From NCBI GenBank assembly GCA_021399435.1, contig JAJTUP010000018.1, forward strand, positions 372,001 to 436,000: DNA of 64,000 nt. The letters run 5' to 3'. The stretch's first letter is position 1. Each line of letters starts with the position of its first letter. The notes beneath the pieces were generated by a model that searched no databases, was not told where the DNA came from, and was given only the letters and a program-made list of their open reading frames with translations. This DNA is from Diaporthe sp. PMI_573. Lineage: Eukaryota; Ascomycota; Sordariomycetes; Diaporthales; Diaporthaceae. A program made the translations under genes and the position numbers. This document shows, piece after piece, positions 35,446 to 47,028 of the stretch.

Positions 35446-36571
35446 CTAGGCCCGGGCCTTCACGTAGTCCTCCACAGTAGTATGCTCAAAGTTGGGATAC
35501 AGCTCTTTGCCGTCCAAATACCCCAGGTATTTAGCATTGTCGGGCGTATTATCACCGCGTATAGCTATAGAATAAAAGAGCTGGTTCACAACCAGACCTC
35601 TGATCGCTTTGGGGCTGGATGGATCCACAGCGAGTGCCGCTCTTGCTTTCTCGATGAGTTCTTTGCCTTTCTCCTCCGAGACCTGTAAAAGGTAAGCTAT
35701 CTTGCTTTCCACCTCGCATATAGGTCATCATCACTCACGTAAGACCGCTGGATCGTTTCTCCACTCAGCTTCTCAACCAGATCGTATATCTGGTTCTGGG
35801 TGTGTATCTCATTGTATACAAAGACCCGCTTGTTGAGCGTTCGAGGGTCTGCAATTACCCTGGCGACATACCGACCGATGTCGTCGATCCCTGCAAGGGC
35901 AATAGGGACGTTCCCATCTGCGCCGAGGTGTCCTTGCAAGAAATCCATGTGCTCATCCATGGCGATTTGAGATGGTGGACTCGGGACTGACATGTCATAC
36001 CACCAGCCCGCGTCAAGATATGTGTAGGGGAGGCGGATCTTCTGAATGTGGCTGAGGATGTCTTCTTTCTGTAGCCCGGTTAGTCGAAGCCAAGTCGTCA
36101 GGAAAGGAATGAGTGGGCGCGCCTACCTGCTCACGTAAGTCGACAACTCCTCGGGGAGGGATGACAACCATCATTGCTGATTGAAGGAAACGTTTGACTC
36201 CAGCAGCCTTCGCTGCGTTCGCCAATGGTATTTCAGAATCCAATTCCGTGAATTTGATAGCTGAAACCACGACATCGACACCGGAGAGAGCCCTCACAAG
36301 GCTGTCCTCCGATCCTTTGAGGTCCACCGGAATGACAGTCACACCACGGCTTTCCAGCTCTTTGTAGGCCGGTTTGTCCACGGACGCAGGACGAGCCAGG
36401 ACCCTCACGGTCTGGCAAAAGATGTTAAAAGAACCTCATGTTTTATAAAGTAATAATACAGTAGACGCTACGTACAAAGAGGGTTTCGCTTGAACCGAGT
36501 AGTCCAGCGACAATGGCTGAACCCGTTGTGCCAGTGGCGCCGACAACAGCGACAGTGAGGCTTTTCGACAT
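35446..36571 (-). CDS. NmrA-like NAD(P)-binding reductase-type protein (315 aa, four exons)
   Basis: Exons 36571-36476, 36411-36127, 36068-35739 and 35682-35446 join with all splices in phase 0. The N-terminal Rossmann motif is VVGATGTTGSAI (GxxGxxG, about residues 11-17), followed by RVLARPAS, a strand-end DVVVSAIKF and KRFLQSAMMVVIP. The C-terminal half has PYTYLDAGWWYDM and DIGRYVARVIADPRTLNK, as in isoflavone-reductase/phenylcoumaran-benzylic-ether-reductase and NmrA-like atypical SDRs. The catalytic role is unknown; such proteins are cytosolic reductases or redox-sensing regulators. A frame read without splicing appears as three broken pieces, but the spliced gene is complete. Its distant relative at 43012-43959 lies 6.4 kb away on the other strand. 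Confidence 0.85.
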
Positions 36572-37637
36572 GGCTCTTGATTCTCGGAACGGTGATTATG
36601 AACGATACAGTGACCTGATGAGCTCTGAGTGTACGTTGGATCCTCCTGAGATGGCGCATGTCAAAAAACTTCATATACTTCTCGTGCGGGCTCGTTCATT
36701 ACAAATACCAGTGGGGATCTCCAACGTAAGACAAACAAAATGCGTCCTGGCTTACAAATGGCAAAGTGGTATGCAGCTTTCGATGTGTCTAGAAACCGCT
36801 TCACAGGATTACTAATTAATCAGTGCCGAGGGACATTTGCTGAACGTTAGACTAATCAGCCATTGTACCCGTAGTAACGTCGAAAGATCCGTATGAAAGA
36901 GATCGCCAACACGTAGACACATTCATGTCTACATTGTCTCAGACTGATGCTCTAGGCTTGTCTTTAATACTTCATCTCACAGGAGGTTCACCAGCTTGCA
37001 TCACATCAGCCCCAGCATATCGGACCTGATTTTCGGCTTCTTCATCCATCACCAGCATGGCAGACCATCGGCTCTCCCAACCGCTAAAGGTTGGTCCGAT
37101 CACAACGAAACATCGCATTGTCATGGCACCTTTAACCAGATTTTGAGCCGACGATAACCAGTTCCGCCAGACCTAGCCCCCGCATACCACACCGAACATA
37201 CAGCTGAATCAGCGCGACAGGTGATGGAGTGGTGGGGGAGTAAAGATATCATGGTGGCTCTTGGTCGGCATTGCATTTCCACTCCCGACCTGCCATTTAG
37301 AAACAGAGAAGGTATCCCTCTCACACCACACGACAGAAATCTAGTTTACGCTGCTCAATCACAGAACGAGTATGCCGAATACGCTTTCTCTCCAGAATTC
37401 CAACAGACTACAGGGTTTGAAGACAGGAAAGTATAAATAGGCATTAAGATGCATTCAATATTATAGGATTAATGATTGTCAATTGTTACTTCAGGGTTGT
37501 AACACTGTGTACTGTTACTCCGAGTCAAAGTACCGTAGAATGTAAAACGTTCTAAAGTTAGAACTTTTATGTGAACGCGTCTCAAAACACAACGTTGATT
37601 TTCCCCGTGGACTAGCCTAAATCTCGGCGTGTACAGT
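36572..37637. other. Intergenic region
   Basis: About 1.1 kb with the 5' flank of the NmrA-like gene and the 3' flank of the small secreted protein gene. No gene is supported. Confidence 0.5.
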
Positions 37638-38012
37638 CTAGAGAAGAGCTACTGCTCCCAAGCCTGCAAGCAACGCCATAGCCGGCTTCATATTTCCAGC
37701 CCCGGCAACCTGTACTGGCTTCGTGGTGGCGGCGGGTGGGGAGATCGGGTGAGTGGCATTTGGCGCGGCCGACGAGGACACGACCGGGCCACCACCGCAA
37801 GCAGTGGGCGCGACAAGAGATCCTGATTCGAAGGGGTTGTACCCAAGGCAGCCGGCGTACTCGGAAGCGCACAAGGCTTGGTTCGCGCCGGGCTTGGAAC
37901 GGCACGTGCCCCACGCTGTTAAGCACGCATCTGAGCACGCATCTCGGGCTTGAATATCGCCTGCGAGAGCAGTGGTGGCCAGAACGGCAAGTATTGAAAG
38001 GCTGGAGCGCAT
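37638..38012 (-). CDS. Small secreted six-cysteine protein, probably GPI-anchored (124 aa)
   Basis: A single exon. Residues 1-17 are a signal peptide (MRSSLSILAVLATTALA). The mature part has six Cys (in DACSDAC, GTC, ALC, AGC and TAC) within about 50 residues, followed by a Ser/Thr/Pro/Ala-rich linker with one sequon (NAT). The end is hydrophobic (MALLAGLGAVALL) and is preceded by small residues (AGAGN), as in a GPI attachment signal. The protein is expected on the outer membrane leaflet or cell wall. Small size and cysteine content are typical of surface or effector-like proteins, but no family is recognised. Upstream there is a TATAAAAG box (38038-38045) very near the ATG, three copies of an 11-bp repeat (38066-38098) and a TATATATATATA run near 38169. 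Confidence 0.75.
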   Translation of the reverse strand: MRSSLSILAVLATTALAGDIQARDACSDACLTAWGTCRSKPGANQALCASEYAGCLGYNPFESGSLVAPTACGGGPVVSSSAAPNATHPISPPAATTKPVQVAGAGNMKPAMALLAGLGAVALL

Positions 38013-38065
38013 CTTGTCGCGAGGGTAGCTTTGGGACTTTTATACTGGCTGAGAATACTGAAGGC

Positions 38066-38098
38066 TCAAACGAGAGTCAAACGAGAGTCAAACGAGAG
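38066..38098. repeat. Three exact tandem copies of TCAAACGAGAG
   Basis: Units at 38066-38076, 38077-38087 and 38088-38098 lie 54-86 bp upstream of the start codon of the small secreted protein gene, so they could serve as a repeated regulatory site. A related CAAACGAGAG-like string (TAAACGAGAG) recurs near 38667. Confidence 0.9.
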
Positions 38099-38915
38099 AA
38101 TTAAGTTGGCTGGTGAGAAAGCACATACAGGAGGCAGCGGAACAAGCTCAAGTCTAGAAGGGAGGTCGTATATATATATATCCATACTTCCCACAGCATT
38201 TCACTGCGGATTAGGAGCAGAAAGCGGCAAGCTACCCAGGTAACCTACCTGATTCAAGAAGGAGGCCGACGTCCGAGCAGAGTCAATGCATTCCTGACCC
38301 GTTTGAACAACATTGAACCGGATTCCGTACTCCCCCCTAGCGCGTATCGTGTTCAGAGTCAATTGACGTCAGGACGCCTAGCGGTGTGAAACTTGCTGGA
38401 ATTGCGAAGAAATCAATTTAATAATGGGCTCTCAGTCGGCTCTCAACACGAATAGACGGATGTCAACGGGCTGTTTGCAGACAACGTGTAGTGGCTAGCA
38501 GGAAGTCTAGCGCGTCAACGGTGTCCTGCCATAGGTATCAATCCATGTCTGCCAAGGCTAAATTCCTACGGACCATCATCGCCTAAGGCTGTATACAGTA
38601 AGTCACATTCTATTTCGGATGGCAACCGTCCATTTCAGTCGATGGCTTCTCCGTATTGGCTCAGGTTAAACGAGAGAAATGGCTCTACATTCCATACGCC
38701 TCATTTCCTTGTCAGACGTGCTCATTTCCTTGCCTGGCTCCAAGGCCATCATCATCGACTTGCTGCCGCTCGAGCTAGACATGGATTAATTACTGGATGC
38801 TCTCGTATTGACCGCGAATGTGTGATTAGTCAAAATAGTCGACGTATTTGATCTATTTACTCCCCTCCAGGAACAGGGCCAGTCAGCGTCGTGTCTGATC
38901 TGCTGACATATCCAT

Positions 38916-39152
38916 GTACACTTTAAAGTGGTTGGGTGGTTTCGTTTTTAATCCGTGTACATATGCTTCTTAAGCAGTATGTAGGCGGTCCCTTCATACA
39001 GTGGTAAACGCTTAAACACCCAGCGTTTGAAAAAAAAAAAAAAAAAAAAAAAAAGCCGATACAGTGGGTTTAGAATACGATTGTCTGTGGCACGTGGCCC
39101 AGAAAACATTGACAGCCTTGTGACAGCCGCACAGACGGTACACTTTAAAGTG
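38916..39152 (-). repeat. Dispersed repeat element copy with palindromic borders and a poly-A tract
   Basis: Positions 38947-39137 align in inverse orientation with 62541-62720: shared strings include CTGTGCGGCTGTCACAAGGC, GTGTTTAAGCGTTTAC and GCCTACATACTGCTTAAG. Both borders carry GTACACTTTAAAGTG (38916-38930 and 39138-39152), which contains the 12-bp palindrome CACTTTAAAGTG. An uninterrupted run of 25 A (39030-39054) replaces an A+T-rich 15-mer of the other copy. No coding capacity is seen, so this could be a MITE-like or other non-autonomous element. Confidence 0.7.
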
Positions 39153-39735
39153 AGGCACCAGGATGGATTGTGTTAGGAAGGACAACCATGTCAATCTGAC
39201 AGATCAGTTGGTTTATTATACCTGTGGAAGCAATCAAGTGTTCTTTGTGCCAACCAGGTCATGTGACCATGTCACATAGCATATAGCTTCTAGCCGTAAG
39301 GCTGCAGTGGCGGCGCCACACTCTGAATAGACGACACACATCCACCACCTATTGAAATCGTACATGTATGTAAGCCCAGCCAACAATATCTGAATTAATC
39401 ATTGCGAGTGTGCTGATCAAAGGGACAAGAGGCATTCAGTTGTAAGTGACCCAAAGATCAGAAGTATCCGAAGGACCAGGAATATCATATTCTTTCTGTG
39501 TTGATCCCACAGCTTGCATCGAATAAGCAATTCCCAATGAAGTCAACACGAGCACGATCTGGTTTCATGCACGATCGGTGAGACAACTTCGGAGAACCTA
39601 TAACTAATAGTGCTTCACTTTTCCTCTACACGCCTATAACCAAACACGTGACTCATCTTGCACCGACTTGTCAACAGATACCGAACAATACAGAGCTTGA
39701 GGAGTCACATTCACCAAGCAGCTAATAGATCACAA

Positions 39736-39809
39736 ATGACATGTTGCAGTACTTGATTATGATTGATTTTGTATGACGTGCTGCAGTACTCGATTGTGAT
39801 CGATTTCAT
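39736..39809. repeat. Tandem duplication, two 37-bp units
   Basis: Units 39736-39772 and 39773-39809 share ATGAC(A/G)TG(T/C)TGCAGTACT followed by a GATT(A/G)TGAT block, about 80% alike. Confidence 0.85.
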
Positions 39810-39868
39810 ATGACAAGCTCTCAATTCTGACTATTTACGCGATAAGAAGCCACATCATGTGCATAGGA

Positions 39869-41677
39869 TCAGGACAAAGATGCCGTCAGATACTCGGCCA
39901 CGGCGAGTACCTTCTCCTCCTGCAGCCTCCTGCCAACAATCTGCAATCCAACTGGAGCACCATGGTACAACTCTGGATCATCTATATGTAGCCATCAGCA
40001 AAGTCGCCGGAATAGCGGTAAAAAGTCTTTTACGTACAGTCATCATGGACGAATTTGTCCTCGTCGCCAAGCGGCGTGTAAGTCTCAGGGCCATACACGT
40101 CTAAAGCCTTATCGGCCCGGAGCACTGGAATTGCATAAGCCGAGGCGTCGATGGCGTTGACGATACTGGCATAGCCTATGATTGGAAAAGCAATCTTGTC
40201 AGTTCCTGATATCTCCGATCCATGGGATGTAGTCGTGCAAGTGCATCTTACCTATCCCCTTCACTCGTCCTCGCCTCGTCGCCGGCGACGGTGTAATCGG
40301 CATGATGACAGCATCGATGGCCTGTCCGGTGGCTGTTCTGCTAGCCGTCTCGTTCCAGTGATTGAGGAAATCTGCGCGATACGCCCGAAGTTCTCTGTTC
40401 ACGCGCATGACTTGGGTTGCGTCCATGATGTTTGGCGACTTTGAGTGAAACGCAGGTACCATAGCTGGGTCCGGTGGCTCTCCCGTAAGGGCCAGTTGGT
40501 TGACCACGTCGGCACCTCCATCGATGAAGGCTGCCTGGAAGAAAAGCTGCAGGCCATACGTGTAGTTTGGGATCATAAATTCGATGACTTCGTGTCCTCC
40601 CCGCCGAATCGCTGCCTCCACAGTTGCCAAGGCTCTGACCACGGGCGGTTGTGGGTTCACCATGCCATCAGTACGAAGGATGCCGAAGGTGAGTTTCTGA
40701 CCGGCACCATGTAGCCGCTTCAATGTTTCAGTGTAAGTCTCGTCCCTCCAAGGTAGCTCAGGCACCATTGGATCGCTTAGCCACGGCTTGCAGCCAAGCA
40801 AACTCTTCATGAGCAGGGCCACCGATCTGGATGTCGTAGCCATGGGCCCCACCACGAAGGGAACAGTGTCCTCCCCATCCATTGCAACGGATATGCCTTT
40901 GAGCGGTAAGCGATGGAAACTTGGTCTGAGACCATGCAGCCCATTGAAGTTGGAAGGCAATCTGATTGATGCCCCAATATCTGTTCCCAGACCAGCTACA
41001 CTGCCGCGGAGTCCAATAAGCGCTCCCTCGCCGCCACTGCTGCCTCCGGCGGTGAGCTTTCGGTTGTGGGGATTGAGTGTGTAGCCGATGATATTGTTTG
41101 CTGTTTCGACGTTGCAGGACGCTTGCGGAACACTGGTCTTGACGTAAAGAACCGCCCCGAGAGCCCGCAGGTGAGTGGCTATGGTGGATTCGGTTTTTTT
41201 ATATTTGTCGCTGTTCTTGTCACCTTCGAAGGTGCCGATCCACCCGACAAATCCTAAAGTAGTCTCAACCCCCTTCACGTTGATGCTGTCTTTCAGGCTA
41301 ACCGGAAGACCATGCAAGGGCCCTATTGGTTTTCCATACTTCTCGAAGTGGGCGTCGAGACGTTCGGCATCCTGAATCGCTTGGTCGAAGAAGATCTCAT
41401 GGAGGCATGACACGAGCTGATGCGCCAAGGCAGCTCGGTGGCAGAAAGCCAGCGTGACTTCCTTTGCTTTCCACTGTCCTGTACTGGTGTTCTGGACAAT
41501 ATCGACGGCGTCGCTCTCTGTGATCTCAACTTCGCGCGGTGTCAGGAACTGGTGGAGATATTTTCCGCTCACATTCGGTTGTTTCTCCGGTGAAGGCACA
41601 TCTGCCATGCGCCATTCCTTTGGAATCAGGCGATGAAGTGATTCGCTTTTCTCTTGAGCTATTGTCTTCCAGTCCAT
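39869..41677 (-). CDS. Amidase signature family hydrolase (558 aa, three exons)
   Basis: Exons 41677-40252, 40175-40038 and 39981-39869 join in frame, with introns GTAAGA...CATAG (75 nt) and GTACGT...TATAG (55 nt). I chose the ATG giving MDWKTIAQEKSESLHR; an in-frame upstream Met at 41779 adds 34 unlikely residues. The amidase signature is complete: Lys129 in PVSLKDSINVKG, the GGSSGGEGAL loop with Ser213, and nucleophile Ser237 in GTDIGASIRLPSNFNG. This is the Ser-cisSer-Lys triad with the usual 24-residue Ser-Ser spacing. The C-terminus VGLQIVGRRLQEEKVLAVAE is also typical. Such enzymes hydrolyse amides to acid plus ammonia in the cytosol; acetamidase-like activity is possible but the substrate is unknown. 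The gene is divergent from the NmrA-like gene at 43012. Confidence 0.92.
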
Positions 41678-43011
41678 CTTGACTTTTGGTTGATTTTGAT
41701 TGGCGTGTATATTGAGTCGACACACTTGAGCTGAGCTATACTTCAATAGTGGTACACTGTTACGAGGGTGATCTCTCATTTTATTGTTCCAATCCCTACA
41801 ATATGGAAAGAGCTGAATGACATCGGAGACATCTGGATGTTGAAGGGTCGGCGGCGTTCACTAATCAATTCGGCCCCGGTCCCGGCACCTTTCAGTCGCT
41901 GCATCCGAGGGTTCGCCGCAGTGGGACCGCGCAACTCTCCTGGAAATATACTTTCCCACCCACCCAGGGTCCGCAAAAACTGTGAAAAATCCCCAAACCG
42001 ATCGGCGTCATTGATGTCAATTTCCTAGGTATCTAGATTTGTTATGCGACTTTGGAAACAATTGGAGTCTAAGGAGGGGAAGGCCAGCAAGCACAGCCCA
42101 AGAAGTCCTTGATTACCCGTTTCTCAGCTGAGTATACTGAGAAGATATGTTACCTCCCAGTGCAGGACAATCTGACTGTTCCCAACTTGTATTTATTCGC
42201 GGTGATAGCTCCCTTGAACAGCCTTTTAGACTTAGGTTACTTTAAGGTGGCTGATTTCTCCGCAGCAGTCGACTCTCTACCAGTCGGTACATGATAATTG
42301 TGTAGAGGTAGGGTCCGGGGATCATTTCTTTGCTCCAAAAATCACCCCATTATCCTCTTTCCTTCTGATGAAACCGTCCGATGGTGTAGATAGTACACCG
42401 CCGTAGATACTACTTGAATAAGTCTCCGTGAGTCGGGAAGATTGCTGGTCCGACATCGAGTCTTTAGTCAAGCTTCTCAAAGCTCGGGCGATCGTCCGAA
42501 CGGCAACACAATCTAGCGCTCACTTGGCCGCTTTTGATCCGTTTTTCGGCCGATCGATTGTCGTATCTACGCAGGTGCGGCGTTTCTGTCTACCACTTAT
42601 CTCCTTTGGCAATAGTCATAAGTGTAGCATCAGATGTGACTCGACAGTATGTGGCTCATTCTCGACTTGTGTCACTACTCACTAATCTGAACAGATGGGA
42701 CTGCTCCAAGTGACGAATTCGGTACGAAGCTCGTCCAGCTCTCGGCCGAAAAGAAGCCTAGTCGTCGGGCAATTTTAGTCATCGTCTCCCCTTCTTGTGG
42801 TCTGACAAATGGGCCAACCCATGGCCACTAACATGATTCAAATCTCACATTCTTATAAGAGCCATTGCGTTGCAGTCCATGGGCTGTCAAAATAAGGTTC
42901 ATGACCAACCGGATGCTGTTCCATTAATTACACAAGACCTACTTCCTTCACCCGCCACTACTATTTACCCTCTCTACCATCATTTTACCCAATTGCAGCA
43001 GCTTGACCAGT
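41678..43011. promoter_or_regulatory. Divergent intergenic region of the amidase and NmrA-like genes
   Basis: About 1.3 kb between outward-facing starts, with promoters for both. Frames are short and domain-free. No repeat array is seen. Confidence 0.5.
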
Positions 43012-43959
43012 ATGGCTCCTACCATTCTAGTTGTTGGCGCGACTGGCAACACCGGCCGAGGTGTCGTCGAAACACTGCCGAAATTGCTGGGTTCTGGGTC
43101 TGCTTTGTCCGGCCATCGAATCATTGCCCTCACGCGATCATTGGACAATCCGACCGCACAGCGTTTTGCTACACTCCCTGGTGTGGTCGTCCTGGAGAAA
43201 AACTGGGTTCACATCACCGCTGAATGGCTGCGCGAGCATGAGGTCGTTAGGGTGTTCATTGCATCTCACAACCAGCCCAATCAATTTCCTGACGAATCTA
43301 CGTTCCACGTTGCTGCCCTCAAAGCAGGTGTCAAATACGTCGTCCGGATCTCGACGACCGCGGCGAATGTTTCACCGGACAACGATGCCTACTATCCACG
43401 TCAGCACTGGGCTATCGAAGCGCTGCTCAGCTCGCCTGAGTTTAGAGCCCTGCAGTGGACTTCACTGCAACCAAACGTCTTCTCCACTTTTGTCTTGTCT
43501 CCTGCCGCCCAACTGATCAAGAACTATCGCAAGACTGGACAACAAGAGACCCTAAGGTTGATGGCATCTCAGGATGCCCCGGTGGGAATTGTCGAGGCTC
43601 ACGATGTCGGAGTTCTCGCAGCCCATCTGTTGTCCCAAGAGGACACTACTGTGCACAACAACGCCAAATATGTCATAAATGGCCCTGAGGATATCACAGG
43701 AGAGCAAATTGTGAAGATGGTTGAGGAGCGGATTGGTACCAAGCTGCAGAGTGTCAGCTACAAGGATGTCTCATTCATTGACACCATGGCCAACTCAGTG
43801 CCTGAAGGAGAGAGGCACCTCATCTTGTCCATCAAATATGCTCCTGTAACTGCGTGGGAGGGGAAATGCACGGCTTCTACAACCAGCAAGCAGGTGCTGG
43901 AGCTCGCCGCATCCACTCGGACGCCTGCTGAAGTACTGGAAGCACTCTTGGCAGAATGA
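43012..43959 (+). CDS. NmrA-like NAD(P)-binding protein (315 aa, intronless)
   Basis: Start MAPTILVVGATGNTGRGVVE; the Rossmann GxxGxxG motif is at residues 9-15. The frame upstream of 43012 has no earlier ATG. Further marks are HRIIALTRSLDNPTAQ, VKYVVRISTTAANVSP, the substrate-loop segment YYPRQHWAIEALL and WTSLQPNVFSTFVL. A C-terminal part follows with EDITGEQIVKMVEERIG and TPAEVLEALL. It belongs to the atypical SDR/NmrA-like group, which includes NADP-binding redox sensors and quinone-type reductases. It shares fold but little sequence with the gene at 35446-36571. A soluble cytosolic enzyme or regulator is inferred. Divergent pairing with the amidase may indicate joint control. Confidence 0.88.
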   Translation: MAPTILVVGATGNTGRGVVETLPKLLGSGSALSGHRIIALTRSLDNPTAQRFATLPGVVVLEKNWVHITAEWLREHEVVRVFIASHNQPNQFPDESTFHVAALKAGVKYVVRISTTAANVSPDNDAYYPRQHWAIEALLSSPEFRALQWTSLQPNVFSTFVLSPAAQLIKNYRKTGQQETLRLMASQDAPVGIVEAHDVGVLAAHLLSQEDTTVHNNAKYVINGPEDITGEQIVKMVEERIGTKLQSVSYKDVSFIDTMANSVPEGERHLILSIKYAPVTAWEGKCTASTTSKQVLELAASTRTPAEVLEALLAE

Positions 43960-45812
43960 TCTGAGAAGCTTTGGTTGGGAATCATCGCACCAAGGTAGTG
44001 TGTGGCGGAAACCATTCCGTTTGTGTACTTTTGTTAAACACTGCTGTGTTGCCTGGCTCTGTATTCTACAGCTCGTGGTGCGATGTTGGATTCTGGGAAC
44101 AATTGTAATATACATTCGAAAAAATTCGGTTGATCATGTTAGCTGTGCCGCCACTGATTGTTGGATGTGCACAGAAGGACAGTGCTCAGTTTGGCGATGA
44201 GTGACCCAGTCGGAAACACATGATTGTCAGTGGTCACGCACAGCAGTTCCTCGGGAAGCCTGCTGCCTGCTCAGCTTCCCCAAGGTGGGCTCCAGTCATT
44301 AGGTAATTATTACAAGTAGAAGCGGCCAGAGTGCAGCCACATCACGCCGTGATAATTCTCTTTGGTTGGAGATACACACGGATAGCCGCATGCCAATGTC
44401 TACGATCAGCTCAGCTTATACATGTAGGCAAAAGAAAGACTTTCGCACGAGAGATTGGGGCTACTCAGCTGTCCAGGTTAGGTTTGATTTATAGGTTTAG
44501 CAACCCTAAACTTCCAACTCAACAATGTAAAGTAACGTCCAAGATTAGCTAGTAGTAGACGACATCAGGCCCAGTACTCATGAATATCGAAAAACCCATG
44601 GTAGAATATCCCAGCCGACATCCGAGTCCTAGCAGTAACCATTGCCCTACGCCCATGAATGCCGACTCTGGAGATTGAGGGGTTAGGGAATGTGCAATGT
44701 AGAAACCCACACAAAACCTCCAAAATAGAAATCCTGAATTGTGTAGCCTATTTTCAAAATCTTTCTCTTTGACAATGGGAAGCATTGGTGAGCGCAATGA
44801 GCAGCCCATGGGGGCATCAATCCTTGATCTGAGAACAGATTGTGGGCAGAAGAAGCAAGAGGCCTTTATATAAAACTTATTTTAATTAAGCAGACTTTAT
44901 TTCGCTGGATCGCTGCAGTAGATAGCATGCTGCCATCCGAGCATTCGTCGTCTGTTGCGCTGCGAGTCTTGCAAAGAAACTCTGGTCAAATAGTCCTCTT
45001 TCCCGAGGCTTGGCCCTGCTTTTCTGAAGAATACTTGGGCGTCTTGATCCACAAGAAAGCTGTCACTAAAGAAAATGGCGCATGGTCGAGGTGGTCCTGG
45101 GGTCGTCCGGATACTGTCATGCTGGATGCGCCACCATCTCGGTAGCATCATCTACAATGCGTCTTTCTATCTGGTCTATGTCACCTAACGGAAGGATAAA
45201 TTTCCATCTGGGATCCACGTTCCGCTTCTCTCAAGCGGTTACTGAGTCCCATACATTGGAGCTGACTGAGAAGGTTGGTTTCGCTCGCCGGAGTTCCTGC
45301 TTGACATTGCCGCGACAGCCAACACCGTCAATACCAACTAATGCGGCAGCTAACATTCTGAAGGTTGGTGGATCGAATGGGAGTCAGGTAGCTGTAGGGT
45401 GCACTGAGGTCTTGTTGGGACGCTTGAGAGTGGTTTGGACAACTTTGTATTGAATTCGAGTGGGCTTCTGTCAGCCCTCCTCACAGTCCCTCCGACATCG
45501 TCTCAACCCTGGGCACGCTGTGGTTGGCTCTGGTGCGCAGATAGGGAGGCCGGAAAATTCGGCCCTCGGACCCACTATCTTTGGCTTTAAATAACCAGCC
45601 AACCCTAACCCTGACAGTAACCAAACTAAATACAGATAAACTTCAGAAATCAGGCTATCTAATGAACTAGGTTACATGCTTTTTGGGTAAGAAATAAGGG
45701 GAATGCAGAGGTTCGAAGTTAGGGTCTTACAATAGCCCAAAAAATCGACTCACGGCCACCAAACTCATCTGCCGGCGCGCACGCCACATAGGCACTTAGC
45801 CGAAAAAGTGCC

Positions 45813-45860
45813 AAGTCTAGGGTAACTCCCTACGTGAAGTCTAGGGTAACCCCTTACGTG
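45813..45860. repeat. Two tandem 24-bp units
   Basis: AAGTCTAGGGTAACTCCCTA CGTG and its neighbour differ at two of 24 positions. Each contains the palindromic-looking GTAAC...TACGTG block. Confidence 0.85.
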
Positions 45861-46936
45861 CAGCGCCCACACAAGCGTTTCCGTTTAACAAACATATATG
45901 GTACCTGCCTCTAAAATCTGCGTATTGTGGCGCAAAGAATTATGTCGAGTGCCCATTCCCAGATGTCTGTTAGACGTACATCTGCTAAATTGCTATGATG
46001 TATCCCGCTGGGATGCGAACTCTCATAGCCAAACATCAGGGACAAGAGTCAGGTACACGCCGCATGGACTATTTAGTCGTACAGTGACGCACCCCAGAAA
46101 ACCCACTGCATGATCAGAGGATTTTTCGGTACGACAAGTAAGTGCTACGCGTGGTTGTTGATCAATTAGGCTCACGGGTGTAGGCATCTAGATACCACCG
46201 CAATCAATTCTACACCAGTCCGGGCCATCCCATCACTAGTTTCGGTGTGGACTATAGAGTCCAGGTCGAGTCCGTGACGCAGAAATCGAATGAATATATT
46301 GCATCCGCCCCCGCTGTCATAGGAAGACTGGCGTAATCTTGTTTAATATATTCAGAAGCCATGTCGGATCTGACGGACCAAGTACTAGCGCGTCTCACCC
46401 TAATCAATTCGATGCCCACCGTCGTAGAAGCCCCCTTACTCGCAGCCTCGCTTCCGAGTCAAGAGCAGGGGCGGACCCTAGCAAGAATCCGGCAAGGGCC
46501 ATCCGCGCGGTCGTAGGATTGCCTGTTTCGCGTGCAGGCACTTTCAGAACGTACGTTTCTCTTTGGTGGAAATGCCCCGACTGCACGATGGGTGTCCACC
46601 TCACATGTCGGTACTGCAATTCGCAGAACAGTCTGGACCACGCCGACGTGAACACCTCGCTTGGCACATTGTTCTCCCTAATGGTCTGGCAGATGGTCAG
46701 ATTGCCATCGAAGTTTGGTAGGGCGCGTCAGGCTTATATTATTGTCATGGGGGAAAAGCTTGAATTATGGCCCCATAGCCAATCTAGTGGACTCGTGAGA
46801 GCAGTGCGTTTATTATCTCGGAGCGGCTTCAGCAGTCATTTTCACCGTTGCTTCCTGATCCTCAAGCGGCAATCCAACTGCTTGTCCCTCCTTCAATCTA
46901 CATTCATTCGTTGCATTCACTCGTTCGCGCAGAGCG

Positions 46937-46944
46937 CATAAATA
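46937..46944 (+). promoter_or_regulatory. TATA-like element of the rhamnogalacturonase gene
   Basis: CATAAATA lies 85-92 bp upstream of the start codon, after a C+T-rich stretch, a typical position for a fungal TATA box. Confidence 0.4.
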
Positions 46945-47028
46945 CACCGCAGTCTTCAATTTTCTTGGCATTTTGATTCTTACATTCAATCCATATTTTA
47001 GTAGTCTTGAGCAGAAGTTCGCATCAAG

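Larger units (their letters stand above)
38013..39868. other. Intergenic region with dispersed repeat
   Basis: About 1.9 kb holding the promoter of the small secreted protein, a repeat element with a 25-base A run (38916-39152) and a 37-bp tandem duplication (39736-39809). No gene is recognised. Confidence 0.55.
43960..47028. other. Gene-poor intergenic region of about 3 kb
   Basis: It holds a 24-bp tandem repeat (45813-45860), a short CCCTAACCCT string near 45600, and the promoter of the rhamnogalacturonase gene. A 200-codon plus-strand frame at 46339-46941 has no domain or codon pattern supporting it. Confidence 0.5.

Noticed and set aside
45590..45615. CCCTAACCCT string like the telomere repeat
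   Set aside because: Fewer than two full units; too short to be an internal telomeric array.
46339..46941. 200-codon plus-strand frame with a WKCPDC...CRYC pattern
   Set aside because: It overlaps the rhamnogalacturonase promoter, contains no known domain and has irregular composition; the cysteines look coincidental.
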